Positions 34,643-47,434 of a stretch of 64,000 nt of DNA are shown here, in pieces. This DNA comes from Biscogniauxia marginata (Eukaryota; Ascomycota; Sordariomycetes; Xylariales; Xylariaceae). The position numbers and the translations under genes are program-made. The DNA lies in assembly GCA_022695795.1 (NCBI GenBank), contig MU404090.1:124001-188000 (forward strand), given 5' to 3'. The stretch's first letter is position 1, and each line of letters starts with the position of its first letter. The notes below the pieces were generated by a model. That model was not told the origin of the DNA, did no database searches, and saw only the letters and a list, made by a program, of their open reading frames with translations.

Positions 34643-37600
34643 TCGCGATGTGACGTGTTTAATATCTCGCGAAAAAGTGTGTTTAAAATTATAGAATAAT
34701 TTTAAAAGGTCGAGGCCGAGCTCGAAAAAGCGGAATCCCATTATAAAATTACTTATGTTATTAAGGAGGTAGTTATAAACCGCATTTTGCGCCTTAAAAT
34801 CAAGTGTAAATTGTGATTAAATAAACTTTATAAAATGGTTATTTGGGGTTTTAATTTTATAGAGGATTTAAAGCGTGTCGAGTATAAAGAAGAAGAATAA
34901 AAACGTTTTATTAAAGAATCACAACGTATAAAGGAATTATAATGTTAACCTAAATCTTTGTAGAACTTATTTGCTTTTAAGGCCTACCCTTTTTTTCTTT
35001 TTTAATTTTCTTTAGTAGGATTAAAATCTCGATATTCAGGCCTTTTTAGCTAGTTTAGATTTTGGTGGTGAAAATCCTTAATTTTATTTGTCAAGTTCTT
35101 TAAATGTTTAAAAGGTTCTTAAGTATTCTTTTTAAGTAAGGTAACCTTCTTATTTAACAAGATATTATAACTAATTACTAACTTTTTTTGAATTTAGTAT
35201 TTTTTCGACTTTGTATTTATTAAGATTCTTTTTAAATTCTAATTGTTTTTCCGGCGAAGCGTTTTTTGGTGTTGGTTTTAAGAGCGAAATATGAAATATA
35301 GGATGTATTTTGGATCCCTTTAGTAGCGAGAGTTTATAGTTAATCTTTGAAATAACTTCTTTAATTTTATAAGGTTTTAATTTCTTAAATTCGAGTTTCT
35401 TGTTGGGTCGTTTTGTTTTGATTTAAGGTGTTTTTATTGTTATACTTTGTTTTTGGCGGAGTAAGTAAATTATGTCTTTTCTTTTAAGAATTGGTTCTTT
35501 AATTTTCTTTTTATTGTAGTATTTGGTTATTCTTTTTTGGATGAATTATAGTTCTTTTTATAGTTTTGCTTATGTTATTTAGATCTTTTTAGATAATACT
35601 TCTACTTGAGGAGCTATTATTATAGTGTTTGGTGTTTTTATGAGTTTGAACGGTTTCCTGTGGACTTCTGCTTTTTGGCTATACACCGTTTCGTGTGGTG
35701 ATAATTTTATGTCTTTATTAATTAATATATTATATGCGACTTGGGTCATGGGTAATAATTTTATTTAATTGTTTATTTGCTAGTTGATATAATTTTTAAG
35801 GTATTATTTAAGTGTTTAGTTAAGCTTTTTTGTTTGTCCGTTTATTTAAGGATAATACGTTGTAAATAGTTTTTACTTAATCCCTATTCGTTTTATTAGG
35901 CTGGTTTAAAACTTTAACGTAAATAATTTGTTTTTGTTTGAAATAATGTGTTTTAGTAGTTTATGTTTACTAATATACTTTCTTAAGAAGCTAAAAGTTA
36001 ATTGTTTTATTATGCTTAATTTGTTGAATGGTAAGAAGTAGGCGTATTTCGTGAGTCTGTTAATAATTACCTATATGCTGTTATAGTGTACTCCTATTAT
36101 AAGATCCTTTAATTTTAAGAGTTTCATTATAAAGTTTCATGTAATTGTATTTCATGTTTTGTTAGGTATTTGGGTTAATTATAATAATTTATATGGTTTA
36201 TGTCGTGATGCTTTAGCCTTATTATAGATGTTATAATTCTTTATAATTTTTTTGATTGTTTGTTGTATTTTTGGAAAGTCGAATTCTTTTTGAAGTCGTT
36301 TTACCGTTTTGAAAATCCCTTGGTGGCCGTGTAGAGGATATTTGTGAAATTCTTTGACGAATTCGTTTTATACTTGTTTTAATACGTATACCTTTTCCTT
36401 GTATAAGAGAAGTTTGTCGCTAGATCCTTGTTAAAACTGTAATTGTTTTTCTTTTTAATTGTAATTTTCTTTGAAATGTTATTTTTAGTCTTTTATGTTG
36501 ATTCGCATATAAGTTAATATAATTAATTCGTTATTTTGTTGTTTAAATATTTAGATATTTTTTTTGTTGATTTTTGATTTATAATCTCCCTTTTTACTAA
36601 GAAGATTTGCTTGAATGTTTTCCTTTTCCTTAATATGTTGGATTTTGAAATTAAATTTAAACAAGAAAATCATTTAACGCTCGTGTCTTTAGTTAAACGT
36701 TTGTGTTATTATGAATCATATAAGGTTTTTGTGGTTTAAATAAATATTGATAGGTTCCTTGGTTCTATTAAGTCACGGTTCTTATTTTTTTAGTGCTTTA
36801 ATAATTATTAATAGTTCCTTATTATAAATCTAATAATTTAATTTAGCACTATGTAGTGCTTTGAATAGGTACGCGACTGGGTACTATTTCTTATTGTTTT
36901 TTAATTGCTTTAGGACTGCTTTAATGGCGAAATTTGAAGCGTTTATCCTTAATTGTTTTTTTTTATTTTCATTTAGAAGTTTATATATAACCTCGCTAGT
37001 TACAACTTTTTTTAGTTGTTAAAAAGCCTGTTTAACTTCTTTAGTGAAATAGAAAGCCTTTCTTGTTTTTACTAAGGTAGTTAGTTTCGTTAATGGTTTA
37101 GCGATACGCTCGAAATCTTTGATGAGTTGTTTAATATAATTAATAAAGCCAAGAAATGCGCGTACGTTTATGACACTTTTAGGTTCTGGTTAATTCTTAA
37201 TTATTATTATTTTTCCTTTTTAAATGCGAATTTCTCCTGGATTTATTATAAACCCTAGATAGTTTAGTTTCTTGATATGCTATTTATTTTTAGTTGAATA
37301 GATAAGTAGGTTCGCCTTTTTTAGGGTTTCCAATACTTACTTTACGTGTTTTTTATGTTCTTTCTCGTTTTTTAAGTAAATTAGTATATCGTTTAGGTAA
37401 ACGAATATAAATTTATCTAGAAACTTGCGAAGGACTATTATAATTATATGTTGAAATGTAGTGGGTGCGTTAATAAGTCTAAATAGTATAATTTTGTATT
37501 TATAATATCTATATATCGTTTAAAAGGTTATATATTATTCGTGTTTTTTAACTATTTTAATTATATAGTATTTATTATAAAGGTTTAATATTATAAAGAT

Positions 37601-40600
37601 TTGGGCCTTGCTAATTTATCCTTTTATGAGTTTCATTAATGGTAATGAATACCCCTTTTTTTTGGTTATTTTATTTAGGTGTCGATAGTTGATTACTCGT
37701 TTCTATATTAGGTTTCCTTTTTTATCGATATATTATTTCCCGTTTTTGTTAACTTTAGGTACCATAATTACCGGGTATTTTAACGAGGATTTGGATTCTC
37801 GAATATATCCTTTGTCGAGATCCTCCTAGATTCCTTTTTATAGTGCTTTTTGTTTTTCTTAATTTATAGGATACATTAAAAATAATTTTAGCTATTTTTT
37901 TTTTTAAAGTGGATTTAGTGATTTTATTAGTTATGTTTTAATAATTCTTCTTTTGTTTTATCTTTAAATAATTTATAGAAACGGAGATATTTGCGCGGTA
38001 CTTTTTTCGTTAGATTTTTAGGTTTAGTTACTTGAATTATATAAGCGATATGTTTTGTTTTTATATTCGTTTCTCTAGAGTTATTTGCGGTATTTATTTC
38101 GTAACCCGTAATAGTTAACCCCTCCTATTTTTAATTTTAATAAAGCGTATTTATCTCGAAATTTATTTGTGAATTACTTTTTTTAAATTAATTTATTCTT
38201 AAGATTATATCGTGATTTAATATGTGTGTAATGTTAAGGATGACTTGTTCGAGATGTTTTTAAATAGTTACTAAAAAAGGAATTGTTTTTTTTAGTACCT
38301 TACTATTCTCGTAACTAAACATGTTTTTTTTAAAGTTTTATAGTTTATATGGACTTTATTTATATATTTATAGTATTTTGTTTTTTTAAGTTACCTTTGC
38401 TGAGATATAGCTTTTATTTACTTTTAAATCTATTAAGGCTTTATACTTTCTTTTATTATACCTAACTCTAGTTATAATAGTGTTGTTAAGTCTCGATTGG
38501 ATTTTATATAAGGACTTATTATTTATGGCTTCTCGCTGCCTTATTGGCGAGAGCCTTTGCCGTTTTTTGGTTTTTTACGTCCCTTTTTTTTTGGTTTTCT
38601 TTTTATTGTTATAACCCGGATGTCCTTCTATTTTTAGGCTTTTATAGAAGCGTGTTTCTAGTAATTATTATTTAGATAATCTTTTTAATTACTTTTTATG
38701 TAATAAGGGGTAAGAGGTTTATTTTTTATGTAGAATTTTATACATTAAAATTTTAATTCTTTTTCGAGGGCTTTTTTATAGCTTAAGTCCGTTTTATTAA
38801 CTCGAAATTTTTTAAAGTTCTGGATTATCCTTAAATAAAAGGAGTAATTATTAAGTCTACTTACTAAGAATATCTCGATATCTCCCTTTAGGTTTATATT
38901 AATTTCTAAGAGCTTCTTTTTTTTCTTGAAGTATACTTTAATAATTTGTTTATAGCTTTATTTAATTACGCGTGTTTTTGCTTATTGCTTTGTTAAGTGT
39001 TTTTCTATAAAGCTAAATAGATTAATGTCATATTTAGTTCGTTTTTCGAGCTATTATAGAAGATATAATCCCTTTTATAATTCTTATAATTCTTCCTTAA
39101 TCTCGTTTTCTTTGAAACCTGTTTCAAGCAAGTCGTATACGTCGCATAGTACCGAGATATAATACATATAATCTTTAGCCATTATTTCGTAGCTTCTTTC
39201 AGAGCTTAAGTGAAGATAACATGCTTTAAAGTAATATAGCCATTGTGAGGTGTTATCGCAAATACATTTATTTTCTTTTATGTCGTTACTTTCTAGTTTT
39301 TAAAAATAATAACCGGCTTTATCCTTAAAACTTTTATATACTTAACAAGCGTCGTTAGTACAAAATCTTTAATGTAACGATATATATTCTCTTAAGCTTT
39401 AATAGACATTATAATTATTATTTATATAAAGCCTTTAGTTTAAGTTATTATATTGGCTCTTTCTCTAATAGGTTTCGCATTTGTTATTTTTATAGTAGCT
39501 TTAATGTAAATTACTATAGTTTAACTTAATTCTTAAGTCGTATTTTAACTTGTAATTATTATATATATATAATAATTCATTTTCGTTATATCTTTGTTTG
39601 GCTTATTTTAATGTAAAATATCTTAAATATAAGTGGTCATTCTTTGAATAGTTCTTGTAGTTAACTTAATAAGATTTATAGACTTTTTTTATAAAGGTTT
39701 CTTCGATTTTTTTTGCCTTAATAATATTAATAATAAATACTTAGTTTATTTCTTCGTTGTTTTCGAATTAAATCTTTGCTTTGGCGACTCTTTTCTCAGG
39801 TTAAGGAATCCCTCTTGTTTTTGGTTCTTGTTTCTTAGGACTTCGGCACTCGTTTTTATAATGTCTTTTCTTTTTATAGTTAAAACACTTAATAATTGAT
39901 TTATTTTGTTTCTTTTGTTCTTTTTAAATAACGTTGATTTTAATAGGATTTGACTTTATTCTCGTGCTTTTTTTAGTTCCGGCACCGCTTTTATGATTTC
40001 CTTTTTTCAATTAGTCGCTATTTCTTCGTTATATCGTTTTTTTCTTTTTAAGGTACCGTTCGAAGTTCTTGTTATTAATAGTAATTACCATTATAATGTA
40101 GTTATTAAACTTCTTTAAGTTCTTTTCTTTATATAGGTTTGTTTTGTACAATTTATTCTTTATATGGTTTTTTAACTTTTAATAGAATAAGTAGTATAGG
40201 CTTTCGATAGGTAGTTATAATTAATTTGCGAGTTTTTTGAATTTAATAGCGTAGTTTAAAGCTTTTTTGTCTTGTCGTAGTTTGTGAAGTCGAGCTTTAG
40301 CTTATTATTTAAGGATTAAATTGCTGAATATAAACTTAAATTGTTTTTTAAACTCTTTATAATTTTTGAAGACTTTTTTCGTGTCTTTTTAGGCGTTTGA
40401 TCTATTTTCTAAATAATCTTTTAACATTAATTAAAACCAGGTTAAAGCGGTTCCAGCAAAGAGCTGGGATATCGTGAGAACCTTTTGTTCCTTAATAGTA
40501 ATCGTTTTATAATAAAACCGTAAATAGGTTCTAGTTTAAATTAGAAATTCTTTTAAATCGTTTAACTTATTATATTTACTAGGTATAATTAGTTTGAAAC

Positions 40601-41025
40601 TTTTTACGTTAGGGGTTATTATATTATCGTCGTCGTTCGAGTTATTAAGATTATTATTATTTAAAGGTAGTTACTTATTTTTAGGAGGTTAAGGTTATCT
40701 TGCTTATTTATTTTCTTTAGGCATTTCTTTTTTCTCCTTTTCTTCTTCCTTAAATGCTTCCTTTTATTGATCTTTCGAGATATCCTCCTGTAACTCTTTT
40801 TTAACTACGATTATAATAAACTCTTATATTAGTTCCTTTAAACCTTTTAATTATATCGTAAAAGGACTTAAAGCTTTCGTTTAAAAGCTTATTAATTATT
40901 ATTCTTTTATTTATTTCTTTTTTTATTACCCTTTAGTTTTAAGGGGCATACTTGTTTTAAGACTATTTAATTAAAAGTCCCTCTTTTTAAATTAATATTA
41001 AGCACTAATTAAGGAGCTATTAAAA

Positions 41026-41429
41026 TGTAACGAACCTCTTTATGTATTTCTAGTTAGCTGACTTTATAAGTAAATACGTACTAAGTTTTCTTGATTTAAA
41101 AGTAATAATGGGTTAAAATTGGTTTAAGGATTTATAATGTTATATTCGTTAAAAAGGTTTCAAGGTACTCTTATTATAATATTAAAAAGTAACTATAGTT
41201 TTAAATTAATAGCTAAAGAACGAGAGACTAATTACACAAGGAAATTCTAATTTACTTATACTCGTCTTTCTTTTTATATAATTAATTAAATAGTTGAATC
41301 GTAGGTTGCCCCACCTATTATTCACATATTTAGTGAATAGTTGAATTTTAGGTTGCCCCACCCACTATTCACATATTCGATGGGGTCACGTGCGTGGCAC
41401 TCGTTTCCCACTTTAGGAGTCTCGTAACA
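41026..41429 (-). repeat. 5' LTR of element 2
   Basis: 404 bp, TGTAACGAACC...CTCGTAACA on the plus strand, with intact TG...CA ends and followed by the GAGGG target duplication. Confidence 0.9.
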
Positions 41430-41434
41430 GAGGG

Positions 41435-42702
41435 CCTCCAAACGCGAAGATTTTCGCTGGAGAGATGCTATTAATCTGTCAGGGAAAAGGGGCCTTTTCG
41501 GGCCCCTCGTTAAAAGTTGACGATGTCTGGTGAGATGGGTGAGCAGACCTGAGCAGACATGAGCCGAAGCTGAGCCAGGCCTGAGCTAGCCTGAGCAAAG
41601 GCGGCGCGAGATCACGTGAACTTGATGGTTGGGAGGTGTCGAGATTCCGGTCAGGAAACAGTTAGTACCAAACATGATAGTCAAAAAAGGAGGAAATTTG
41701 GTGTAAAAGGACTGCTTCGTCATGTAGCTTTAGTTCTAGTTATACGCATACTAAGAGGAGTGTTTCGCACCCACAAGTAAACCCAGGAGACATAATATCT
41801 TCCCAGTAGATGTTACACTAGTTTGGTAGCGCACACCATAAATGTGAGTTGAGCATGTCACCCACAGATACGTACCTAGAGCGCAAACAGTCAGGTATCA
41901 CAAACGGAGAGACTGCGGGACAATAAGGCACATACTGGGATGGGTCTATCGTAATTCCAAACAAACCTCAGCGTCGCGATGTCCAGATGCTTCTGCTTAG
42001 ACATTAATTGTCCTCCAATGGAACCAGAATAGCCCCGTTGTCTGGCCCCTTCACTGTAAGTTGAGCCCTCCCCACCCCCCTTTTATAAAGCCAGGAACTA
42101 TTGCTAACATTCAAATAGGCCATATTGCCTGGCACGTATTAGCTGGCTTCACATGGATGATAATTAAACGTCCTGAAGACATCGTTAACGAGATGGAAAT
42201 TCCGGGTATTATGCTACAGACTTGTATAGACTTGACAGCTTGGACGAGTAATCACATTATCGGTAATCACATGACTCTCGACCTAATCTGTTGTTGTTAT
42301 AAGCGCTAACTTGCATAAGACCAAAGAGGTGATGACATCTAGCCTTGTTCGCTTAATATCTATTCTGTTCATTAAGAAAATATCAGCATTGACTGTTATT
42401 TCCTTTTTCTAAGCATTTCAAGAATGGTTTATCAGAAAGCGAGAATTTAACTACATCTGTAGATAGTAGACCTTAGCTGCTAGGTCATTTAATGAATGCC
42501 ATTATGTTTTACGGTCATAGGCTTACGTTGAGTTATACTTCTCGAAGAAATTGAATGTATTAAATGAGAGGATTGTGAAAAGTAGCTTTCTGGTCCAGAA
42601 AGTATGTACCACAGAACTCAACAAACCACTGCTGAACACCATATTGGAGACGAAATGACTATTCGTCTTCTATAGCATCATGGGTTGTCTGCTATAGCGC
42701 AA
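41435..42702. other. Intergenic region right of the island
   Basis: Composition returns to normal immediately after element 2. It holds a TGAGC array (41540-41596) and no convincing gene. The 82-codon plus frame at 42061-42309 starts from TTG, has no domain, and is left out. Confidence 0.55.
41540..41596 (+). repeat. TGAGC array, right of the retrotransposon island
   Basis: Six TGAGC pentamers start at 41540, 41550, 41560, 41571, 41582 and 41592, spaced 10, 10, 11, 11 and 10 bp, all in one direction. It shares CTGAGCCAGGC with the array at 15363-15470. Confidence 0.65.
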
Positions 42703-43673
42703 TTATTCGGTGTTTTCATAGTCAGTGCTTCTCATGACTGATTCCCAATCCTTAAGCAGTGCCAATGTCTCTTCACATTTCTCCTTTATCGTGTCGTAGC
42801 AATCGATACCTAGTGGGAACCTGAACGGTACTTCACGATTCGCCGCGCAACCTTCTCGACGTACAAGGTCCACAATAATACGAACGCCCTTTTCTGGATC
42901 TCCAGGCTGAGCTTGATCTTGAGTGGCCATTCTGTGAACGAATCTCTTAGACGAGGCTGAGTAGTCTGGAATGCGGGATGGAGTGATTCGTGCATTGCCT
43001 GCCGTCAGTAGTTTGGTTCTAAATCCACCCGGCTCTACCAACAGAGTCTTGATACCGAACTGCTCCGTTTCGCGGCATAAACTTTCGACGAAACCTATTT
43101 ATGTAACGTTGATTAGTTAGGTTATGACCACGGGCTGCGATAGACTATTACCTTCAATGGCAAACTTCGACCCAGCGTATGGTCCGGCGAAGGGGTCTCC
43201 GTACCATCCAGCACGGGAACCGATAAAGACCATAGTGCCAGATTTTCTCTGTCGAAGATGCGGCAAGATTGCCTTGGTGACCTTAACGACACCAAAGACG
43301 TTGGCATCAAACTGGGCTACAAGCTCTTCATATCTAGTGTTGGATTAGAACCCATTTATTTAGTAAAGGTTTGGCCTGACGCAACTTACTCGGCATCTTC
43401 CCATGACACAAGCAGAGCGTAAGCTGCATTGTTCACAAGAACATCGATCCTCCCATGGATGGAAATTGCTTTCGAGACTGTCTCGTTCAAGGTACTCTGA
43501 TCACTAGTAACGTCAAGGGGTAAAATAGCCGCACCAGCTTGCTGGAGGTGCTTGATCTTCTCTACCTTACGAGCTGTCGCGATCACTAGGTCACCTCGAG
43601 AAAGGATTTCGTGAACAAACTGCTCGCCAAGTCCAGAGGAGCACCCAGTAATGAGCCACACGAGTTGGGACAT
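42703..43673 (-). CDS. Short-chain dehydrogenase/reductase (classical SDR)
   Basis: An NAD(P)-dependent oxidoreductase of 285 residues. Three exons (43673-43390, 43333-43152, 43094-42703) are joined by GT-AG introns of 56 and 57 nt and stay in frame. Visible are the cofactor loop TGCSSGLG near residues 8-15, the NNAA motif of strand 4, the catalytic Ser in VFIGSRAG, and YxxxK in PYAGSKFAIEG. The tail after VEPGGFRT is variable and substrate-specific, so the substrate cannot be named. The ATG at 43673 opens the typical MSQLVWLITG start; the frame upstream has only a TTG. It looks intact although it lies 1.3 kb from a RIP-mutated element. No cluster partner is seen. Confidence 0.92.
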
Positions 43674-44559
43674 GTTGAGTCTTGAAGTTGAAGGGTTGTC
43701 TAGTAAGTGTAGATACTTCAATAGTGAAGAGAGTAAAGAGATCCGTCCACATTCTTAAGGAGGAAGTCGAGCACCTTTATACACGAATTCCTCGGAGTCT
43801 GCCCGTATGGCAGTACTCTATCAACTCATTATCTTACCGAGTGAGTCATTTATCTGAAGACAATCATAATGAATTGGTGGTGTTGTTGTAGTTGCTTACA
43901 CAGGGAAGTCCGCTTCATGCGAGAGCAATACCCCGGAACACCGCTCGATTGTCCGCTTCAACCCGCCCCTGAGCAATGCAACAGAAAAAGTTCGATCAAC
44001 TGACACAATCCTCCTTGGTGTAGGCTGGCAACCAGTAATTCGGGTCATTTCCAATAATTGTACATTCTCCTCGAATTTTTGCAGGGAACGGAGGTAAAGA
44101 TGAAGTCTAATTTGTCCCACGAAGACCGAAATGCGGAATCAATTACAACATACAAACAACAGTACATCACTTATCCACTTTACCTTTCTACACAGCCAAA
44201 TCTCAACTAAACTACATTTTTACTCATTTCAAGAACTCTCAATGTCACTATGACACTACAACAGTCAAGAATTAAATTGTAACCCAGTTGTGACATCCCC
44301 TCACCGCAAAAACAGGTAATCGGTCATAATGTTATCCCTTAGCTTCCAGCACCCCCTTTCACCGTTTTTAGAAACTGCTTCATCCCCCGCGTTAACATAC
44401 GTTGAAGACAACTGCCACATCTACACAGTTCTACTAAAATCATCTTCTCTGGCATGTGGGTGTTGCGGCCTTGGCCCTTTTATGCTTCATATTATTCATT
44501 ATGCGAATAAGTATCCACGCAGAGTGATCAGCGTCCAAGGTTTAGGATGAGTAAACGTA
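43674..44559. other. Intergenic region, no gene seen
   Basis: This is the 5' side of the SDR gene. Short frames at 43682-43891 (plus), 43896-44120 (minus) and 44329-44550 (plus) have no domain and no supporting splice sites. Confidence 0.5.
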
Positions 44560-44799
44560 TCATAGTATGTGAAAGAAGTTGAGTACTCTTTGGATCATTT
44601 CTGCCCAGCTAATGCTTTCCCCGTCAGCAGACACTGGAATACCCTCTGCCAATAGCATTTTGAGCTCTGCACCAAGTAGAATTGTATCGGTTTCGATCGT
44701 CGTACCGTCTTCTTTTTCGATGGTGCATGCAGTGATGTTTTTGATATGCTTGGTAACTGTTGTAGTGGGGCTAGGGTGAAGATGGCCAACTAATTTCAC
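44560..44799 (-). CDS. Small hypothetical protein (79 residues), start codon doubtful
   Basis: The frame has even, protein-like composition (HPSPTTTVTKHIKNITACT, KEDGTTIETDTILLGAELK, SADGESISWAEMIQRVL) and is bounded upstream by a pyrimidine-rich leader (CTCTTTTCAACTC...CTCTCAATTC) and a TATATA box near 44911-44916, as in fungal promoters. There is no ATG, however: the first codon is GTG at 44799, and the leader has no ATG either. Either an ATG has become GTG, or a 5' exon is missed. I recognise no family. Confidence 0.35.
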   Translation of the reverse strand: MKLVGHLHPSPTTTVTKHIKNITACTIEKEDGTTIETDTILLGAELKMLLAEGIPVSADGESISWAEMIQRVLNFFHIL

Positions 44800-47434
44800 G
44801 AATTGAGAGAAAATAGATGACTAAGTGAGTTGAAAAGAGTGTACTGAGTCGTTGTGATGACTGTCGCTGTCTAAGTTCAGTTCTCAACTAAAAGTCAGCG
44901 AGAAGAGACTATATACAGGTTACTTGTCTGAATGCCCAAGGCATTCACCCTGTGCACCACAACAAGATCTGGAGAGGTCCTATAACCGTGTCGGGTTAGC
45001 TATATATACCCAATTTACTGTCCTCTTTTCCCTCCAAGATCGTTAGTCTCGAGTTTGCCTCTTTAGACTCCACCCCTGACAAGTGATCATGGGGTCATGG
45101 ACGTCAGGTAAAGCCGAAAGTGAAGAGGTCGGAGTCTGAACGGATACCGGGATTATTGAATAAACCATATGTGCCATCAATGCTATCGCGGCCATCGAGA
45201 ACTGTGAGCCTCGCGTTTAGAAACTGAGGTTTAAGTTAATACGAGCAGTTGATTTATTGTGTCCTAGCGCCGACCATGGCCACGTTGATGGTCCCTGGGG
45301 TATCCGACACTTGGCTTTTTCGGCCTACTAGAGTTTTATGACGACTTTAAGACTAGCCAAAGTACACCCAGTAAAGTGACTAGTTCAGGGAATCAGGATA
45401 TTAGAATATATCACTTTTTGGAGTGAATAATACTGAGAATCTTAATAGTTTAGACTCGGAATGTCGTTAGGCACTCGCGAAGTACTAAATGGAAATCTAG
45501 ATTACCTATTTAGTAGATCTACTAATAATAATTCGTACTTTACTAGAATTCATAACTGATTCGTCAGTCATATGCGTTCTCTCCGTTCTTCATGCGGCCC
45601 GGGAGGCCGGGATATTGACATATCCCGCGAGGGGTTGCTCCATACCAAATCGACAAACACCAGATTCAATAATGCCAAGGTAATGACTTTGGATACATTC
45701 TGATCTTTTCGCTTTCACTAGCCATTTTACGTTGTAGCCAATGCAAGACACAGTTCAAGATCTTCGATTGGTTCAGTGGGACTGGTGGCCGGTGAGCTCC
45801 GAGCATTGTAATGGGGCCGTCTTGCCGGCAAATGTACGGCGATAACCCTGCCGAACACTTTGTTGCCGTAGGTAGTGACATTTTGACAGGCTGGCTTAGG
45901 GCCGACAAGCCAGCGACACTACTGGAAAATTCGAGGTATCTACTTGTTAACTCCGAAATTTCTGATATATAATTAACATGCCACGTTAGGGTCGGCGTCC
46001 ATATTTTATTTCTATAGCTTCGAAATGATGCCTAGGTACCTTAGTTTACAAGATATGGGTAAGAAGAGAGGTGGAGGGGACGAGCCGGCCTGCTATTCAT
46101 CCATCGGCGTAGAAAACGTGAAGTGGTGTAGCGCAGGGTGCAACATAAAGAGACCTACCCAAGAAATACGCGACGCACGAGTAGACACCGGCTTATAAGG
46201 CCAATGGGAGATATCTATAATCTCCCCCACAACTCGGAGTCCAAAGTCAACGAGGGTGGATGATATGGCGTACTGATCTGTATAGAGCCTCAGCAGATTT
46301 TGGTAAGATGGAGTAGATATTTGGGTAAACTAGCTTAAAAGATCTGTGAGTGTCTACGTCCATGCCCAGATGCCAATTTTACCTAGTTGAATTCGCATCA
46401 TGTAAACGAAATATTACCTAGGTAGACCTTCTGGGCAATGAGGATGTTGAACCAAGACACGTTATTATAATGTAAGCGTGAGCACTTTATGTGAACCGAC
46501 TAGCGCAACAAGCCCCCTTTTTACCTACATAATCGACAACGAGGCCTTTTAATAGCTGAGTTGTGGCTCAGCTAGATGCAAGTTCAAAACGGCTCTTGTA
46601 TTACAAGGATCGTGATATATATGAGACGGCTAATTTCGAATCGCAGTCTACTCCCGTCGGTGACATGGAGTAGTGTAGCATATATTCCCGTTAGCTTATT
46701 TCCTTGCGAGCGCAGCAAACGCCGAATCTACACACGCTGGAGCGAGTTCTTTTTTTACGTCGTCATCTCAGATCCAATGCGGCCGCAACGATCTCGTTTG
46801 ATCACCCTTGACTTGATCGACTTGGCGTATAGAGTCGCTCGTCACGACGACCATCTGAACTCAGCATGCTGGGAAGCTGAAAAGGTCTGAACTGGTACTG
46901 TAGCGCCTACATGATTGAAATAAGCCCGTTGAAAAAGTTTCAAAGTCTCCTTAGGCCAATAACATGCTTGTTGGATGAGATGCGCCAAGATGACTTAAGC
47001 AGGTCCGGAGACGTGCGACGTTTCAACCTGCTGAACATCCGGGGTCGCCACTACACACCAAGGACGAGCTGAAACGGGGCCCGGGCTGTATCCCGCGATC
47101 GGTGCACGTTTCATAATCTGCATTCCGAATAATGCCTGCTATGACGATCGTCCTAAGTGTCGCTGCCGAAGATATATGAACATCTTGCTTAGACTCCCAA
47201 TACGGATTTTGTTTCCTTTTTCTCTTTCTCCAGGGCTTTCGACAAATTCCCCATCGACATTGCAATTCACGACCGTCTCAAGGAAACAGGCCGGGCCACC
47301 TTGCAGGCTAATTCATTTCCCGTCGGAGTTCGATATCGACCTGAGCCCTCAGACCATACCGAATTTGAGCACGTCGGCGCGTGAGAGCTCCTTTTGGGAT
47401 CCCCGACCACCTTCAGACAATAGAGTCCGTCACA
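44800..47434. other. Intergenic region, no gene seen
   Basis: This 2.6-kb stretch has only short frames (45666-45908 minus, 46576-46890 plus, 47023-47265 minus) that look like chance. The palindrome TACCTAGGTA is at 46415-46424. Confidence 0.55.
46415..46424. promoter_or_regulatory. Palindrome TACCTAGGTA, copy 2
   Basis: Exact 10-bp palindrome about 1.0 kb upstream of the membrane-protein gene at 47435. Function unknown. Confidence 0.3.

Larger units (their letters stand above)
33924..41429 (-). mobile_element. Ty3/gypsy-type LTR retrotransposon, full length 7506 bp, RIP-mutated (element 2)
   Basis: Two 404-bp LTRs (33924-34327 and 41026-41429) bound this copy, and the 5-bp duplication GAGGG (33919-33923 and 41430-41434) proves a clean insertion. 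It aligns with element 1 at a near-constant offset of about 9.1 kb and has the same minus orientation. The RT equivalent lies near 37275-37485, the gag side at 38.2-41.0 kb, and the purine tract abuts the left LTR. No pol or gag frame is open. The insertion site has ordinary GC content on both sides, unlike the site of element 1. Confidence 0.92.

Noticed and set aside
46576..46890. 104-codon plus-strand frame
   Set aside because: No domain, no family resemblance and no coding-like codon use. It lies in otherwise empty DNA.
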